From CALMEH01 sp964548225 (GTDB lineage: Bacteria; Acidobacteriota; Blastocatellia; Pyrinomonadales; Pyrinomonadaceae), in assembly GCA_964548225.1 (NCBI GenBank), contig CAZJQP010000065.1:1-29161 (forward strand): DNA of 29,161 nt, written 5' to 3'. Positions 14,357-22,198 of the stretch are shown in pieces (position 1 is the first letter of the stretch; every line of letters begins with the position of its first letter). A program made the position numbers and the translations under genes. The notes under the pieces were generated by a model. It was not told the DNA's origin. It saw only the letters and a program-made list of their open reading frames with translations, and did no database searches.

Positions 14357-15151
14357 CTATTGTGCTAAATCGTCAATCTGCAATTTTATCGGACTTGCGC
14401 CGACTTCCTTGAGCGCATTAATCAATTTAGCGATTTCTTCATATTTTGCGGAATCAAAGCCTTTGACGAAAACAGTTTTTTCCGTTTCGTTTGTTCCCGA
14501 ACGAAATACGCCGTTTTCTTCGCGGTTGCGGAAAACTTCGCGCAAACGCGCCTTCAAAGAATCGAGCGTGTTGGTGTCGTTATTCAGATTTATTTTGCCG
14601 TCTTTCTGCAAATCGGCGACCAAGGTCAACGGATTCGGCTTTATCGGAGCAGAAGAATTTCGCGGCAATTCGGGCAAAACAACTTCCAAAACATTTTTCA
14701 CGTCCGCTTTGTCATTCGGGCTGACGACGAGTTTGATGTTATAAATTTTATTCTTCCGCGCAAGCTCGAAAATCTTTACCAAACCCGCATAATCATTGCC
14801 CGAATCGGCAATAACATAAACGGTTTTCGTATCATTTGAGAGCGTTTCCATCGCGCCCCAATATTCTTCAAACTTTTTACCGAGCGCGTCCGCGCTGATT
14901 TTTTCCTTTTCGGCACGATAAAAAATGTCCGAATTATTCGGCAAAGTTACAACCGCCGAAATTTCTTTTTCGATGTCTTTATCCGCAACCGAATTTTTCA
15001 AATTACTCGGAAAATTAACCGCGCCGTCCGTCTTTTCACCCGAACTTTTCGCCGCCGAATTCGACGCTTGTCCGCCGATTTGTTTCAACTGCGAACACGC
15101 ACCGCAAAACGTCAAAATGATTAAAAACGATATGATTTTCAAATTTTTCAT
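14357..15151 (-). CDS. Lipoprotein with two ExbD/TolR-like periplasmic domains
   Basis: A 264-residue protein with a lipoprotein-type signal (MKNLKIISFLIILTFCGAC, candidate lipidated Cys19; the -3 residue Cys is unusual). No other membrane segment is present. Two similar halves follow. Residues about 65-145 end in TVYVIADSGNDYAGLVKIFE plus an NIKLVV strand. Residues about 158-262 contain ADLQKDGKINLN and TVFVKGFDSAKYEEIAKLIN plus PIKLQID. Both match the ExbD/TolR periplasmic pattern (strand, D-x-x-x-x-Y, helix, strand). ExbD normally has one such domain behind a transmembrane helix, so this is a soluble, anchored tandem version. It may modulate a TonB- or Tol-type system (inference). Confidence 0.65.
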   Translation of the reverse strand: MKNLKIISFLIILTFCGACSQLKQIGGQASNSAAKSSGEKTDGAVNFPSNLKNSVADKDIEKEISAVVTLPNNSDIFYRAEKEKISADALGKKFEEYWGAMETLSNDTKTVYVIADSGNDYAGLVKIFELARKNKIYNIKLVVSPNDKADVKNVLEVVLPELPRNSSAPIKPNPLTLVADLQKDGKINLNNDTNTLDSLKARLREVFRNREENGVFRSGTNETEKTVFVKGFDSAKYEEIAKLINALKEVGASPIKLQIDDLAQ

Positions 15152-15153
15152 CG

Positions 15154-15834
15154 TTATTCTATTGGTGCTTCGATTTTCAAATCCTTCGGATTGTATTCGT
15201 ATTCGGTCGTGCTTTGAAAACCGATTTTTTCAGGATTCAAATAACCGCTTTTACTTTCTTTTTTGAGAATCAAACCTTCCTTATTTATCCAGAATTTTTC
15301 GCTCGAAAAAGTCGTATAAAGGTTTGTATATTCAACGGTTGTTAATTTTTCGTAGAGCGTCGCGCCCCGCCCGTTCAAATCACTTTCAACTGCCGTGAAT
15401 TTATTCGTAATTTTTATATTACGGCTTCCATCGCCGTCCCCGTATCCGATACCCTTTCCATATCCAACACCGTTGCCTTTTCTTAAATCTGTTTTCGTCC
15501 ATTTGCCGTCATCAATTCTTTGATACAGAAAATATCCGATTCTGATTTCTTCCTTTTTTTTTGTAACATCTCCTGACATGTGAATTGACAAAGAGCGGGT
15601 TTTGTCGGGAAAAATCTTCTCCGAAATCAACGTATAAGAATTTTGTGAACTGCCATCCGAAGTATTAAAGTATTCGGTTTTATATGTAATGCGCTGATTA
15701 AAGCCGTCCACTTTTTTCAACGCTTCGGCTTCGGCTTGATAAAACTGCAACGGCGTAACTTCGCGCTGTTGCCCGAAAACATTAAAACAACAAATTGCCG
15801 TTAAGAATAACCATAAAACTCTATTTTTCAACAT
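15154..15834 (-). CDS. Secreted paralogue 1 of a KIEAP-tail family
   Basis: A 226-residue protein with a signal peptide (MLKNRVLWLFLTAICCFNVF, cleavage before GQQ). The mature part is beta-rich with a central YQRIDDGKWTK motif, a Gly-rich segment GVGYGKGIGYGDGDGS at about 127-142, FWINKEGLILKKE and a closing EYNPKDLKIEAPIE. The motifs recur in the next two genes, showing tandem duplication. The 'Y.RI..G.W' and 'D..G...r.e' spacing recalls LolA/LppX-like periplasmic beta folds, but that is a guess. GGAGGT precedes the ATG, a strong ribosome site. The 2-nt gap to the ExbD-like gene means one operon. Confidence 0.75.
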   Translation of the reverse strand: MLKNRVLWLFLTAICCFNVFGQQREVTPLQFYQAEAEALKKVDGFNQRITYKTEYFNTSDGSSQNSYTLISEKIFPDKTRSLSIHMSGDVTKKKEEIRIGYFLYQRIDDGKWTKTDLRKGNGVGYGKGIGYGDGDGSRNIKITNKFTAVESDLNGRGATLYEKLTTVEYTNLYTTFSSEKFWINKEGLILKKESKSGYLNPEKIGFQSTTEYEYNPKDLKIEAPIE

Positions 15835-15855
15835 TCTAAACCTCCATTAAATAAA

Positions 15856-16521
15856 TTATTTTATCGGTGCTTCGATTTTCAGATTTACTTTGTATTCGTA
15901 ATCAAAAGTTCGGCGCGTAATGCTGTTCGGTGTTTCGGTTTCGTCTTCGATGCGGACGAGTGCGCCTTCTGCATCGAAATAGTTTTTAACTTTGATGACG
16001 GTTACGAAATCGCGTCCGCCTTTGACTGTTTTGGTGGTGTATTTGCTTTCGTAAAGCGAAACTTGTTTTGTGCCTAATTTGGTAATTCCTTTGTAAAAGT
16101 GTTCAACCGAATCGCCTGTATAAACGGCTTGCTGAACATTTATATTGCTTGAAATTTGTTGCCAACTACCGTTATTTATGCGCGTATAAATTTTTTCGTT
16201 GATTTTGATAGTTTCGGTAATTGTCGGTTTTTCATTACCGCTGGCATTTTCAAGCACTGAACGCGAAGCCCCGAACGGAATGAATTCGATGGTTTCGTTA
16301 TAATAGCGCAACAAAGAATTATCGGCGCGTTTATAAGTTTTTGAATTTTTTTTCAAACGGTAGGTTTCGCCCTGCGTCAAATTATCCGACTTTCGCAGAA
16401 CTGCTTGAAATTCCACATCCGAAATTTGCTTTTCCTGCGTTTCGACAGGCTTCTTCTGCTGTGCCGCAATACTTGATACAGCAAAAATTATGGAGAGAAA
16501 AATAATTAGTGTTTTTTTCAT
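15856..16521 (-). CDS. Secreted paralogue 2 of a KIEAP-tail family
   Basis: A 221-residue protein with signal peptide MKKTLIIFLSIIFAVSSIAA cleaved before Gln. It shares the family's central YTRINNGSWQQ motif, the YFDAEGALVRIEDE segment and the terminal DYEYKVNLKIEAPIK. It has no Gly-rich stretch, unlike paralogue 1. The ATG is followed by an A7 run, which keeps the signal peptide in frame and is the reference for the A8 run in paralogue 3. GAGG lies upstream of the ATG, and paralogue 1 begins 21 nt after its stop. Function unknown; it is exported, probably to the periplasm. Confidence 0.75.
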   Translation of the reverse strand: MKKTLIIFLSIIFAVSSIAAQQKKPVETQEKQISDVEFQAVLRKSDNLTQGETYRLKKNSKTYKRADNSLLRYYNETIEFIPFGASRSVLENASGNEKPTITETIKINEKIYTRINNGSWQQISSNINVQQAVYTGDSVEHFYKGITKLGTKQVSLYESKYTTKTVKGGRDFVTVIKVKNYFDAEGALVRIEDETETPNSITRRTFDYEYKVNLKIEAPIK

Positions 16522-16595
16522 AAATTACCTCGTAAAGTTGTTATTTTCTAAATCATTCGTCGCTGAAAGCGACAGTAATTTTCCCCTTAAACGGA

Positions 16596-17265
16596 CTAAG
16601 GGTTTTCCGATACTATTTTTGGAGCTTCGATTTTTATATCTTTTACATTGTATTCATAAATAGTTACCCGCGTTTCAAATACTTTTTTTGGTTCAATTAA
16701 ACCAAATTCCCATTCTCTCCGTATCATAAAACCTTTGTTGTCAACCCAGAATTTATCGTGAAAATAAGTAATTCCTTCTTTGTCTTTAGTTGAAAAATAT
16801 TCATTAATGTAGGTATTATACTTTTGATAAAATTTGACCGGCTGACCATTTACCTTTGTTTCTTCGACCGTTAATTTTGAAGTCTTAGGCTCAGGCATTT
16901 GGGTAAGGGTCATTGGTGCGCACCATTGCTCCGATTGCTTCCATAAACCTTCATTTATTCGGCAATAGTATGTTTTACCGATTAAAATTAATTCGGCTTT
17001 TGCCGTGCGATTATTTTCTTTTTTAATTTCAATATAACGCCGCCTGTCCGGATTCAAAAATTCTTCAATTATTTCTTTTGTATAAGGATATTTTTCGCTT
17101 TGACTTACTTCTTTCGTAGTTATGCGTTTAGAACTTTTAAAAGGTTGTTCATTCGCCATTCTAAATTGCAACCAATACTGACTTTCCGTAATTTCCTCCG
17201 TTTGACTGAAAGAATTGACAGCAATTACCAAACAAAAAATTATTAAAGCAATAGTTTTTTTTCAT
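16596..17265 (-). CDS. Secreted paralogue 3, frameshifted at an A8 tract after the start codon
   Basis: Third KIEAP-family member (YYCRINEGLWKQS, FWVDNKGFMIRRE, YEYNVKDIKIEAPK). The body reads from 17231, but that start is a TTG that cuts the signal peptide (MVIAVNSFSQ). ATG at 17265 followed by eight A residues (17262-17255) puts the sequence one base out of frame. Removing one A gives MKKTIALIIFCLVIAVNSFS, a perfect signal peptide matching paralogue 2, whose ATG is followed by A7. So this is either a slippage-restored gene (phase variation or transcriptional slippage), a pseudogene, or a base-call error. It sits right after the valS 3' remnant, whose TAA stop is separated from the ATG by one base. 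Confidence 0.7.
17255..17262. repeat. A8/T8 homopolymer at the start of paralogue 3
   Basis: Eight T on the plus strand directly behind the start codon on the minus strand. The equivalent run in paralogue 2 is seven. One base decides whether the signal peptide is in frame. Confidence 0.85.
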
Positions 17266-17266
17266 A

Positions 17267-17329
17267 TTATCTCAAAACCTCCAAATTCTGCCTAAAAGTT
17301 AGCACTTTCGCTTCGCTTTTTGCAATTCT
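17267..17329 (-). pseudogene. Diverged remnant of the valS 3' end (21 codons incl. stop)
   Basis: Between the MazF-like toxin and paralogue 3, the minus strand reads RIAKSEAKVLTFRQNLEVLR and then TAA. The C-terminus of intact ValRS reads RVAEIKSQVLTLRQNLEALK and then TAA: same length, ending at the same stop, with about 12 of 20 residues identical and most others conservative. At DNA level 17278-17307 matches 17907-17936 with one mismatch in 30. The module between them therefore separates the working valS end from a second, older or foreign copy of the same end. Confidence 0.8.
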
Positions 17330-17343
17330 CACATATAATTCGA

Positions 17344-17688
17344 TTAAGTTTGTATTTTCAAAACCTTTGCCAACGCATTTTCGATTTCGAGGAGTTTGTC
17401 ATCGGAAATTTTGCCAATCTTGCGGACGAATCTTTCTTTGGCGACCGAGCGCACTTGGAAACAGTCTGCTGAAGATATTTTTGTCAAATTGTTCACTTTG
17501 TCAGTTTCGATTTTAACGTGCCAAATGGCTTTTGCGTAACGATCTTTCCAATCGGTAAGCGGCACAATGACGCGCAACGGTAAAATTCCCAGTTCATCGT
17601 CATTGACGGTAACAGCAGGTCTTGTCTTTTGAATTTCCGCGCCGATTGTCGGACTTAAATTTATCAGCCAAACTTCACCGCGATTCAT
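17344..17688 (-). CDS. MazF/PemK-family mRNA interferase toxin
   Basis: A 114-residue PemK/MazF fold ribonuclease that cleaves mRNA at short sequences. The signature is MNRGEVWLINLSPTIGAEIQ, then KTRPAVTV (Arg23 and Pro24 of the active-site loop), LRVIVPLTDW and the C-terminal SSADCFQVRSVAKERF. The ATG at 17688 is chosen because GGAGAAG stands 7 nt before it; a TTG at 17706 would add six residues. It overlaps the antitoxin gene by 14 nt. Downstream comes the valS 3' remnant. The cleavage sequence cannot be told from here. Confidence 0.88.
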   Translation of the reverse strand: MNRGEVWLINLSPTIGAEIQKTRPAVTVNDDELGILPLRVIVPLTDWKDRYAKAIWHVKIETDKVNNLTKISSADCFQVRSVAKERFVRKIGKISDDKLLEIENALAKVLKIQT

Positions 17689-17890
17689 AAAAATCTTCTC
17701 CGTCAAGAGCGGAAAAAGCCGTCAATTCCGCATCATTTTTATAATCGTTCAGCAAAGCCTGTGCGCCTTCGGCTAAAGTCGGTGTTTTTTTTGATTCTTG
17801 CCGAATGTTTTTTAAGACGAGTTCGACAATATAAATTTTTTCCGAAAGCGGCAAACGATTGATTTCTTTTACTATCTGCGTGTTTGTCAT
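17675..17890 (-). CDS. Antitoxin of the MazF/PemK module
   Basis: A 71-residue protein: NRLPLSEKIYIVELVLKNIR is an amphipathic helix of the kind found in small antitoxins, followed by a linker and an acidic toxin-wrapping tail (ALLNDYKNDAELTAFSALDG, then EDFYESR). Such tails fold on binding the toxin. The classic MazE swapped-hairpin is not obvious, so it belongs to a different antitoxin class that pairs with MazF toxins in other phyla. It begins 5 nt after the valS stop (17896) and overlaps the toxin. Transcription may come from valS. Confidence 0.8.
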   Translation of the reverse strand: MTNTQIVKEINRLPLSEKIYIVELVLKNIRQESKKTPTLAEGAQALLNDYKNDAELTAFSALDGEDFYESR

Positions 17891-17895
17891 AAACC

Positions 17896-20652
17896 TTATT
17901 TTAACGCCTCCAAATTCTGCCTTAAAGTTAGCACTTGCGATTTGATTTCCGCAACTCTTTCGCGGATTTCCTGCACTTTTTCCGTTGGCGCACGTTCGAT
18001 AAAATTCTGATTAGAAAGTTGTTTGTTGAGTTGCTCGTTTTCCTTTTCTAGTTTGCCGACTTGATTTTCGAGCCTTGTGATTTCCTTTTCAAAATCAATC
18101 AAACCTTCGAGCGGAACGGCAATTTCAGCAAGGGTTGTAACGGTTTTTGCCGACGCTTTCGGAACGTCCAAATTTTCGCTCAAAACCAAATTTTCGGCGC
18201 GGGCGAGCTTTAAGATTTGCGCTTTGTTTGCCGCAAAAATCTTTTGATTTTCGACATTTGCGGCAATGTGAATCGTTGGTTTATCCGAAGGTTTGATTTG
18301 CATTTCGGCGCGGATGTTTCGCACTTTTGAAATGACATCAATCACAGCTTGCATTTCCGATTCGGCGCGTTCGTCAATCAAATTTGCATCGCCTTTCGGA
18401 AAATCCGCCAGCATAATTGTTTGTTCAGCCGATTTATAAGCCGCATTGTGCAAATCACTCGAAACCGCCGGAAGTTTTTGCCAAAGCTCTTCGGTCAAAT
18501 AAGGCATAAACGGATGAAGCATTCGCAAAGATTGTTCGATAATCGTGATAATTCGTGTTCGTGCTTCGGTTTGCGGTGCTTGATGTATCCACGTTTTCAA
18601 ATCATCTTCGTCATCGTCTGCATTTTCAAACGCAAACGTAATTTCATCTTTAACGAGTTCGATATACCAATCGCAAAAATCGCCCCAAAAGAAATGATAA
18701 AGCAGAGAAACAGCTGTGTGAAATTCGTATTTTTCGAGCGATTTATTGACTTCCAGCGCGGTTCTATTAAACCGCGAAATAATCCATCTATCCGCAATTG
18801 AGGCTGATTCGTCAAGTTTCAGACTTTCAATGTCAACGCTTGCGCCTTCGGAATTTAACAAACAAAATCTTGTTGCGTTCCAAATTTTATTAGCGAAATT
18901 TCGGTAAGTTTCGATTTGCGTGTCGTTCCAACGAATGTCCGCGCCCGTGGCAATCGAAGCTAGATAAATTCTGGTCGCATCAACGCCGAATTTGTCGAAC
19001 ATTTCAATCGGGTCAACGCCGTTGCCGCGCGATTTCGACATCGGTTTCCCGTCTTTGCCCAAAACCGTTCCCGTAATAATCGCATCTTCAAACGCCGTTT
19101 TGCCCGTGAATTTCTTCGTCAACATCATCATCCGCGAAACCCAAAGGAAAATAATGTCGCGCCCCGTTACCAAAACATCAGTCGGAGAAAATGTATTTAA
19201 ATCTTCGGTTTCCGTAACTTCGCCCGTCCAACCAAAAGTCGAAAAAGCCCATAATCCCGAAGAAAACCAAGTGTCTAAAACATCGTTATCTTGTTTTAAT
19301 TCTGACTGCTGACTGCTGACTGCTGACTGCTGACTGACCGCTTCTTCAAACGAACGCGCAACAAAAACATTTCCGTCCGCGTCATACCACGCCGGAATTT
19401 GATGTCCCCACCAAAGCTGACGCGAAATTGTCCAATCTTTCAAGTTTTCGAGCCACGTCGTATAAACTTTCGCGTGCGGAACTTCGGGCGAAAAATGCGG
19501 AACGCCTTCGTTTTTGATTAAATCGAGTCCGATGTCGCGCATTTCGTCCATTTTCACAAACCATTGTTCCGACAAAATCGGTTCAACAATGGTTTTGCAA
19601 CGCTCGCAAATCGGCAAACTTATTTCGTAATCATCAATTTTTTCCAAAAGACCGAGATTTTCAAAATCTTCGATAACTTTTTCACGCGCCTTAAATCTAT
19701 CCAAACCTTCAAAATCTGCGCCTGCGTTTGCGTTCATCGTTGCGTCATCGTTCATTATCAAAATCTGTGGCAAATTGTGGCGTTCGCCGATTTGATAGTC
19801 ATTCGGATCGTGCGCCGGAGTAACCTTGACCGCGCCCGTGCCGAATTCCGCGTCAACATATTCATCGGCAACAATCGGAATTTCGCGGTTTGTTAGCGGC
19901 AATTCAATCATTTTTCCGATTAAATCTTTGTATCGCTCATCTTTCGGATTAACCGCCACAGCCGTATCACCGAGCATCGTTTCGGGGCGCGTTGTCGCAA
20001 CCGTAAGCGTTCTGTCTGTGTTCTTTATCGGATATTTCAGATAAACCAATTTGCCGTCTTTTTTCGATTCTTCTTTAACTTCCAAATCGGACAAAACAGT
20101 TTTATCTTTCGGACACCAATTCACGATTCTGAGTCCGCGATAAATCCAACCTTCTTCGTAAAGTGTGCAGAAAACCTCGCGCACGGCACGCGACAAACTT
20201 TCGTCCATCGTGAACCGATGCCGCGACCAATCAACGCTTGCACCTTCGCGTTTCATTTGTTCGATAATCGTGTTGCCGTATTCTTCTTTCCATTTCCAAC
20301 AACGACGCAAAAATTCCTCGCGTCCGATGTCGAGCGGCGATTTATTTTCATCTTTTTTGAGTTGTTCGACAACCTTCCTCTGCACTGAAATTCCCGCGTG
20401 ATCAGTTCCCGGAAGCCACAGAGTTTTAAAGCCTTGCATCCGTTTGCGCCTAATCAAAACATCCATCAAGGTATGCTGAAGCGCGTGTCCCATATGCAAA
20501 CTTCCCGTTACGTTCGGCGGCGGAATAACAATTGAATATTTCACAGCGTCCGGGTTTTCGTTGATTTCCGGCGCAAAACAACCGTTATTTTCCCAAGTTT
20601 GATAATGTGTTTCTTCCGCTTCTTGCGGATTATATGCTTTTGCGATTTCCAT
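17896..20652 (-). CDS. valS: Valyl-tRNA synthetase
   Basis: A 918-residue class I aminoacyl-tRNA synthetase charging tRNA-Val. Seen: HMGH (HIGH signature, about 53-56), the editing domain (TTRPETMLGDTAVAV, about 220-234), the SEQWFVKM and DWTISRQLWWGHQIPAW motifs, DVLDTWFSSGLW, KPMSKS (KMSKS, about 536-541), the anticodon-binding domain and a C-terminal tRNA-contacting coiled coil. The ATG at 20652 is chosen; a TTG at 20667 would add MNLEI. A low-complexity insert SQQSAVSSQQSE at about 440-451, just before DVLDTWFSS, is encoded by five heptamer repeats. The last 20 codons are duplicated beyond the mazEF module. Confidence 0.95.
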   Translation of the reverse strand: MEIAKAYNPQEAEETHYQTWENNGCFAPEINENPDAVKYSIVIPPPNVTGSLHMGHALQHTLMDVLIRRKRMQGFKTLWLPGTDHAGISVQRKVVEQLKKDENKSPLDIGREEFLRRCWKWKEEYGNTIIEQMKREGASVDWSRHRFTMDESLSRAVREVFCTLYEEGWIYRGLRIVNWCPKDKTVLSDLEVKEESKKDGKLVYLKYPIKNTDRTLTVATTRPETMLGDTAVAVNPKDERYKDLIGKMIELPLTNREIPIVADEYVDAEFGTGAVKVTPAHDPNDYQIGERHNLPQILIMNDDATMNANAGADFEGLDRFKAREKVIEDFENLGLLEKIDDYEISLPICERCKTIVEPILSEQWFVKMDEMRDIGLDLIKNEGVPHFSPEVPHAKVYTTWLENLKDWTISRQLWWGHQIPAWYDADGNVFVARSFEEAVSQQSAVSSQQSELKQDNDVLDTWFSSGLWAFSTFGWTGEVTETEDLNTFSPTDVLVTGRDIIFLWVSRMMMLTKKFTGKTAFEDAIITGTVLGKDGKPMSKSRGNGVDPIEMFDKFGVDATRIYLASIATGADIRWNDTQIETYRNFANKIWNATRFCLLNSEGASVDIESLKLDESASIADRWIISRFNRTALEVNKSLEKYEFHTAVSLLYHFFWGDFCDWYIELVKDEITFAFENADDDEDDLKTWIHQAPQTEARTRIITIIEQSLRMLHPFMPYLTEELWQKLPAVSSDLHNAAYKSAEQTIMLADFPKGDANLIDERAESEMQAVIDVISKVRNIRAEMQIKPSDKPTIHIAANVENQKIFAANKAQILKLARAENLVLSENLDVPKASAKTVTTLAEIAVPLEGLIDFEKEITRLENQVGKLEKENEQLNKQLSNQNFIERAPTEKVQEIRERVAEIKSQVLTLRQNLEALK
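19303..19336. repeat. Heptamer tandem repeat TGACTGC x ~5 inside valS
   Basis: TGACTGC is repeated four times exactly, followed by a fifth partial copy. It lies in a variable loop of ValRS. Because 7 is not a multiple of 3, loss or gain of one unit would break valS; three units equal seven codons. Confidence 0.9.
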
Positions 20653-20654
20653 AA

Positions 20655-20719
20655 TTTCAAGGTTCAAGGTTCAAAGCTCAAAGTCAGGCTTTTTACCTTA
20701 AACTTTGAACCTTGAAACT
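20655..20719. repeat. Heptamer-repeat hairpin upstream of valS
   Basis: TTCAAGG is repeated in tandem (TTCAAGG, TTCAAGG, TTCAAAG, CTCAAAG). The arm TTCAAGGTTCAAAG (20664-20677) is a perfect complement of 20703-20716. It occupies the gap between the response-regulator terminator and the valS start, so it would lie in the valS leader. Confidence 0.75.
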
Positions 20720-20726
20720 TAATAAA

Positions 20727-20774
20727 TTCTAAAACAAAAGCGGCTGATTTTCATCTGAGAAAAATCAGCCGCTT
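20727..20774 (-). terminator. Rho-independent terminator of the response-regulator operon
   Basis: A perfect 14-bp G+C-containing stem joins 20738-20751 (AAGCGGCTGATTTT) to 20761-20774 with a 9-nt loop. On the minus strand it is followed by TTTTGTTTT. It lies 20 nt after the stop of the long response regulator. Confidence 0.85.
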
Positions 20775-20794
20775 CAACTTATAACTTTTGCATT

Positions 20795-22171
20795 TTACTC
20801 TGCGATACGTTTAGCAATCATTTCAGTGATTTGCGGCTTTAATTCTTCGACGAGTTCACGAAGCACGCGGTCGGAGAATTTTTCCGAGACTTTTGCGGCA
20901 ATCGCTTCGATAACTTCGGGCGAAAGATTAATATTTTCGGCAACTGCGCTGGATGTTTCTTCTGTATTAACCGCCGCGACTGTGCTTAAATCAATCATTT
21001 CATCCGTTGGAGCCTCCCGAATATCAAGAGATTCCGATTCAGTTTCAGCCGTCGCTGTTTCATCTGCCGCCGATTCCGGTTCGCTTTCAATTACCGCTTC
21101 CGACACAGATTGATTTTCTTCAACCGCTTCGAAATTCGATTCGGCTGGCATTTCTTCAAAAGTTTCAGCAATTTCAACAGTTTCAGGCGTTTTTTCTTGT
21201 GTGGCAATTATTGGCGTAGCCTGATTTGCTTCCCAAACTTCGGGAATTGGTTCGTTTTCGATTGTTTCCGAAAACGGCGCATTTTCTTCTTGCCGAACAG
21301 GTATGTTGTAAGCAGCATTTGATAAATTTTCTACCTGTGGCGGAAGTTCGAGGAGATTGGCATCATCTTCCGATTCTATGGTCGGAATTCTTTGAGTTTG
21401 ATAAAAATTATCGCTCTGCGGCAAAGGTTCGGTTTCCGCCATTGGATAAGATTTGTCGGAAATATCTTCGGAAACTGCTGTCAGCGGCGAAAAAGGCGTT
21501 TCGCCAACAAAAGCATAGCCGCGTTCTTCCTCAGTCGCATCGGGAATTTCTTCTTTAGCCACACCGTGGATTTCATCAAATTCCGCTGTGGACAAAGGTT
21601 GTGTAATACGGTCATCTTGTTCAACAGCAGCGATTTGATTTGTTTGAATCATTTCGTCGTCCATTCCCGAATCACCGAATTCTTCCCCTATCCCCAAAGG
21701 TGTTTCCATTTCCAAAGTATTTTCAAATTCGCCCGGAACTTTGTTTTCGGCATTCATTTCCATATCGGAAATGATTTCATCCGTCGAATTTTTATTTGGA
21801 GCATCGAGCAAGCCCGAAACTTTTGTAACAAGTTGGCGAATGGATTGAAACGGTTTTGTCAAAAAATCGTTTGCACCGACACGCCGCGCTTCCGCTTCGT
21901 CAAACGGCTCGAACGAACCGACAAGCAAAATTACCGGCACACGGCTCGTTTCCTGATTGGCGCGAATGCGTTCGCAAATTTCGTAGCCGCTCAAACCGGG
22001 CATATTGATGTCAACCATCACCAAATCAGGCGTAAATTCCGAGAGTTTTTCAATTGCCGCATTGCCGTCGCCGACGCTGACAACTTCAATTCCTTCATCG
22101 GCAAACGTCAAATTTACGACTTTCTGAATTGTTATCGAATCGTCCGCTAAGAGTAATTTATGTTTTGACAC
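20795..22171 (-). CDS. Response regulator with long acidic linker and C-terminal helical tail
   Basis: A 458-residue protein. Residues 1-120 are a receiver domain with Asp10/Asp11, phospho-acceptor Asp54 (VMVDINMPG) and Lys106 (FLTKPFQS). Residues about 130-405 are an acidic, low-complexity linker rich in Glu, Thr, Ser and Pro, without a folded domain. The C-terminus (LSPEVIEAIAAKVSEKF, then LRELVEELKPQITEMIAKRI) is an amphipathic helix pair of a kind found after receiver domains in Myxococcota and Acidobacteriota, probably for oligomerisation or pole and membrane targeting. No DNA-binding or enzymatic output domain. The start is GTG at 22171 with GGGAG upstream. It lies 27 nt after the next response regulator and shares an operon with it. 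Confidence 0.85.
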   Translation of the reverse strand: MSKHKLLLADDSITIQKVVNLTFADEGIEVVSVGDGNAAIEKLSEFTPDLVMVDINMPGLSGYEICERIRANQETSRVPVILLVGSFEPFDEAEARRVGANDFLTKPFQSIRQLVTKVSGLLDAPNKNSTDEIISDMEMNAENKVPGEFENTLEMETPLGIGEEFGDSGMDDEMIQTNQIAAVEQDDRITQPLSTAEFDEIHGVAKEEIPDATEEERGYAFVGETPFSPLTAVSEDISDKSYPMAETEPLPQSDNFYQTQRIPTIESEDDANLLELPPQVENLSNAAYNIPVRQEENAPFSETIENEPIPEVWEANQATPIIATQEKTPETVEIAETFEEMPAESNFEAVEENQSVSEAVIESEPESAADETATAETESESLDIREAPTDEMIDLSTVAAVNTEETSSAVAENINLSPEVIEAIAAKVSEKFSDRVLRELVEELKPQITEMIAKRIAE

Positions 22172-22198
22172 TGATATTTTCGCTCCCTTAAAAAAATA

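Noticed and set aside
21392..22150. 252-codon plus-strand frame
   Set aside because: Antisense to the receiver and linker of the long response regulator, no recognisable domain.
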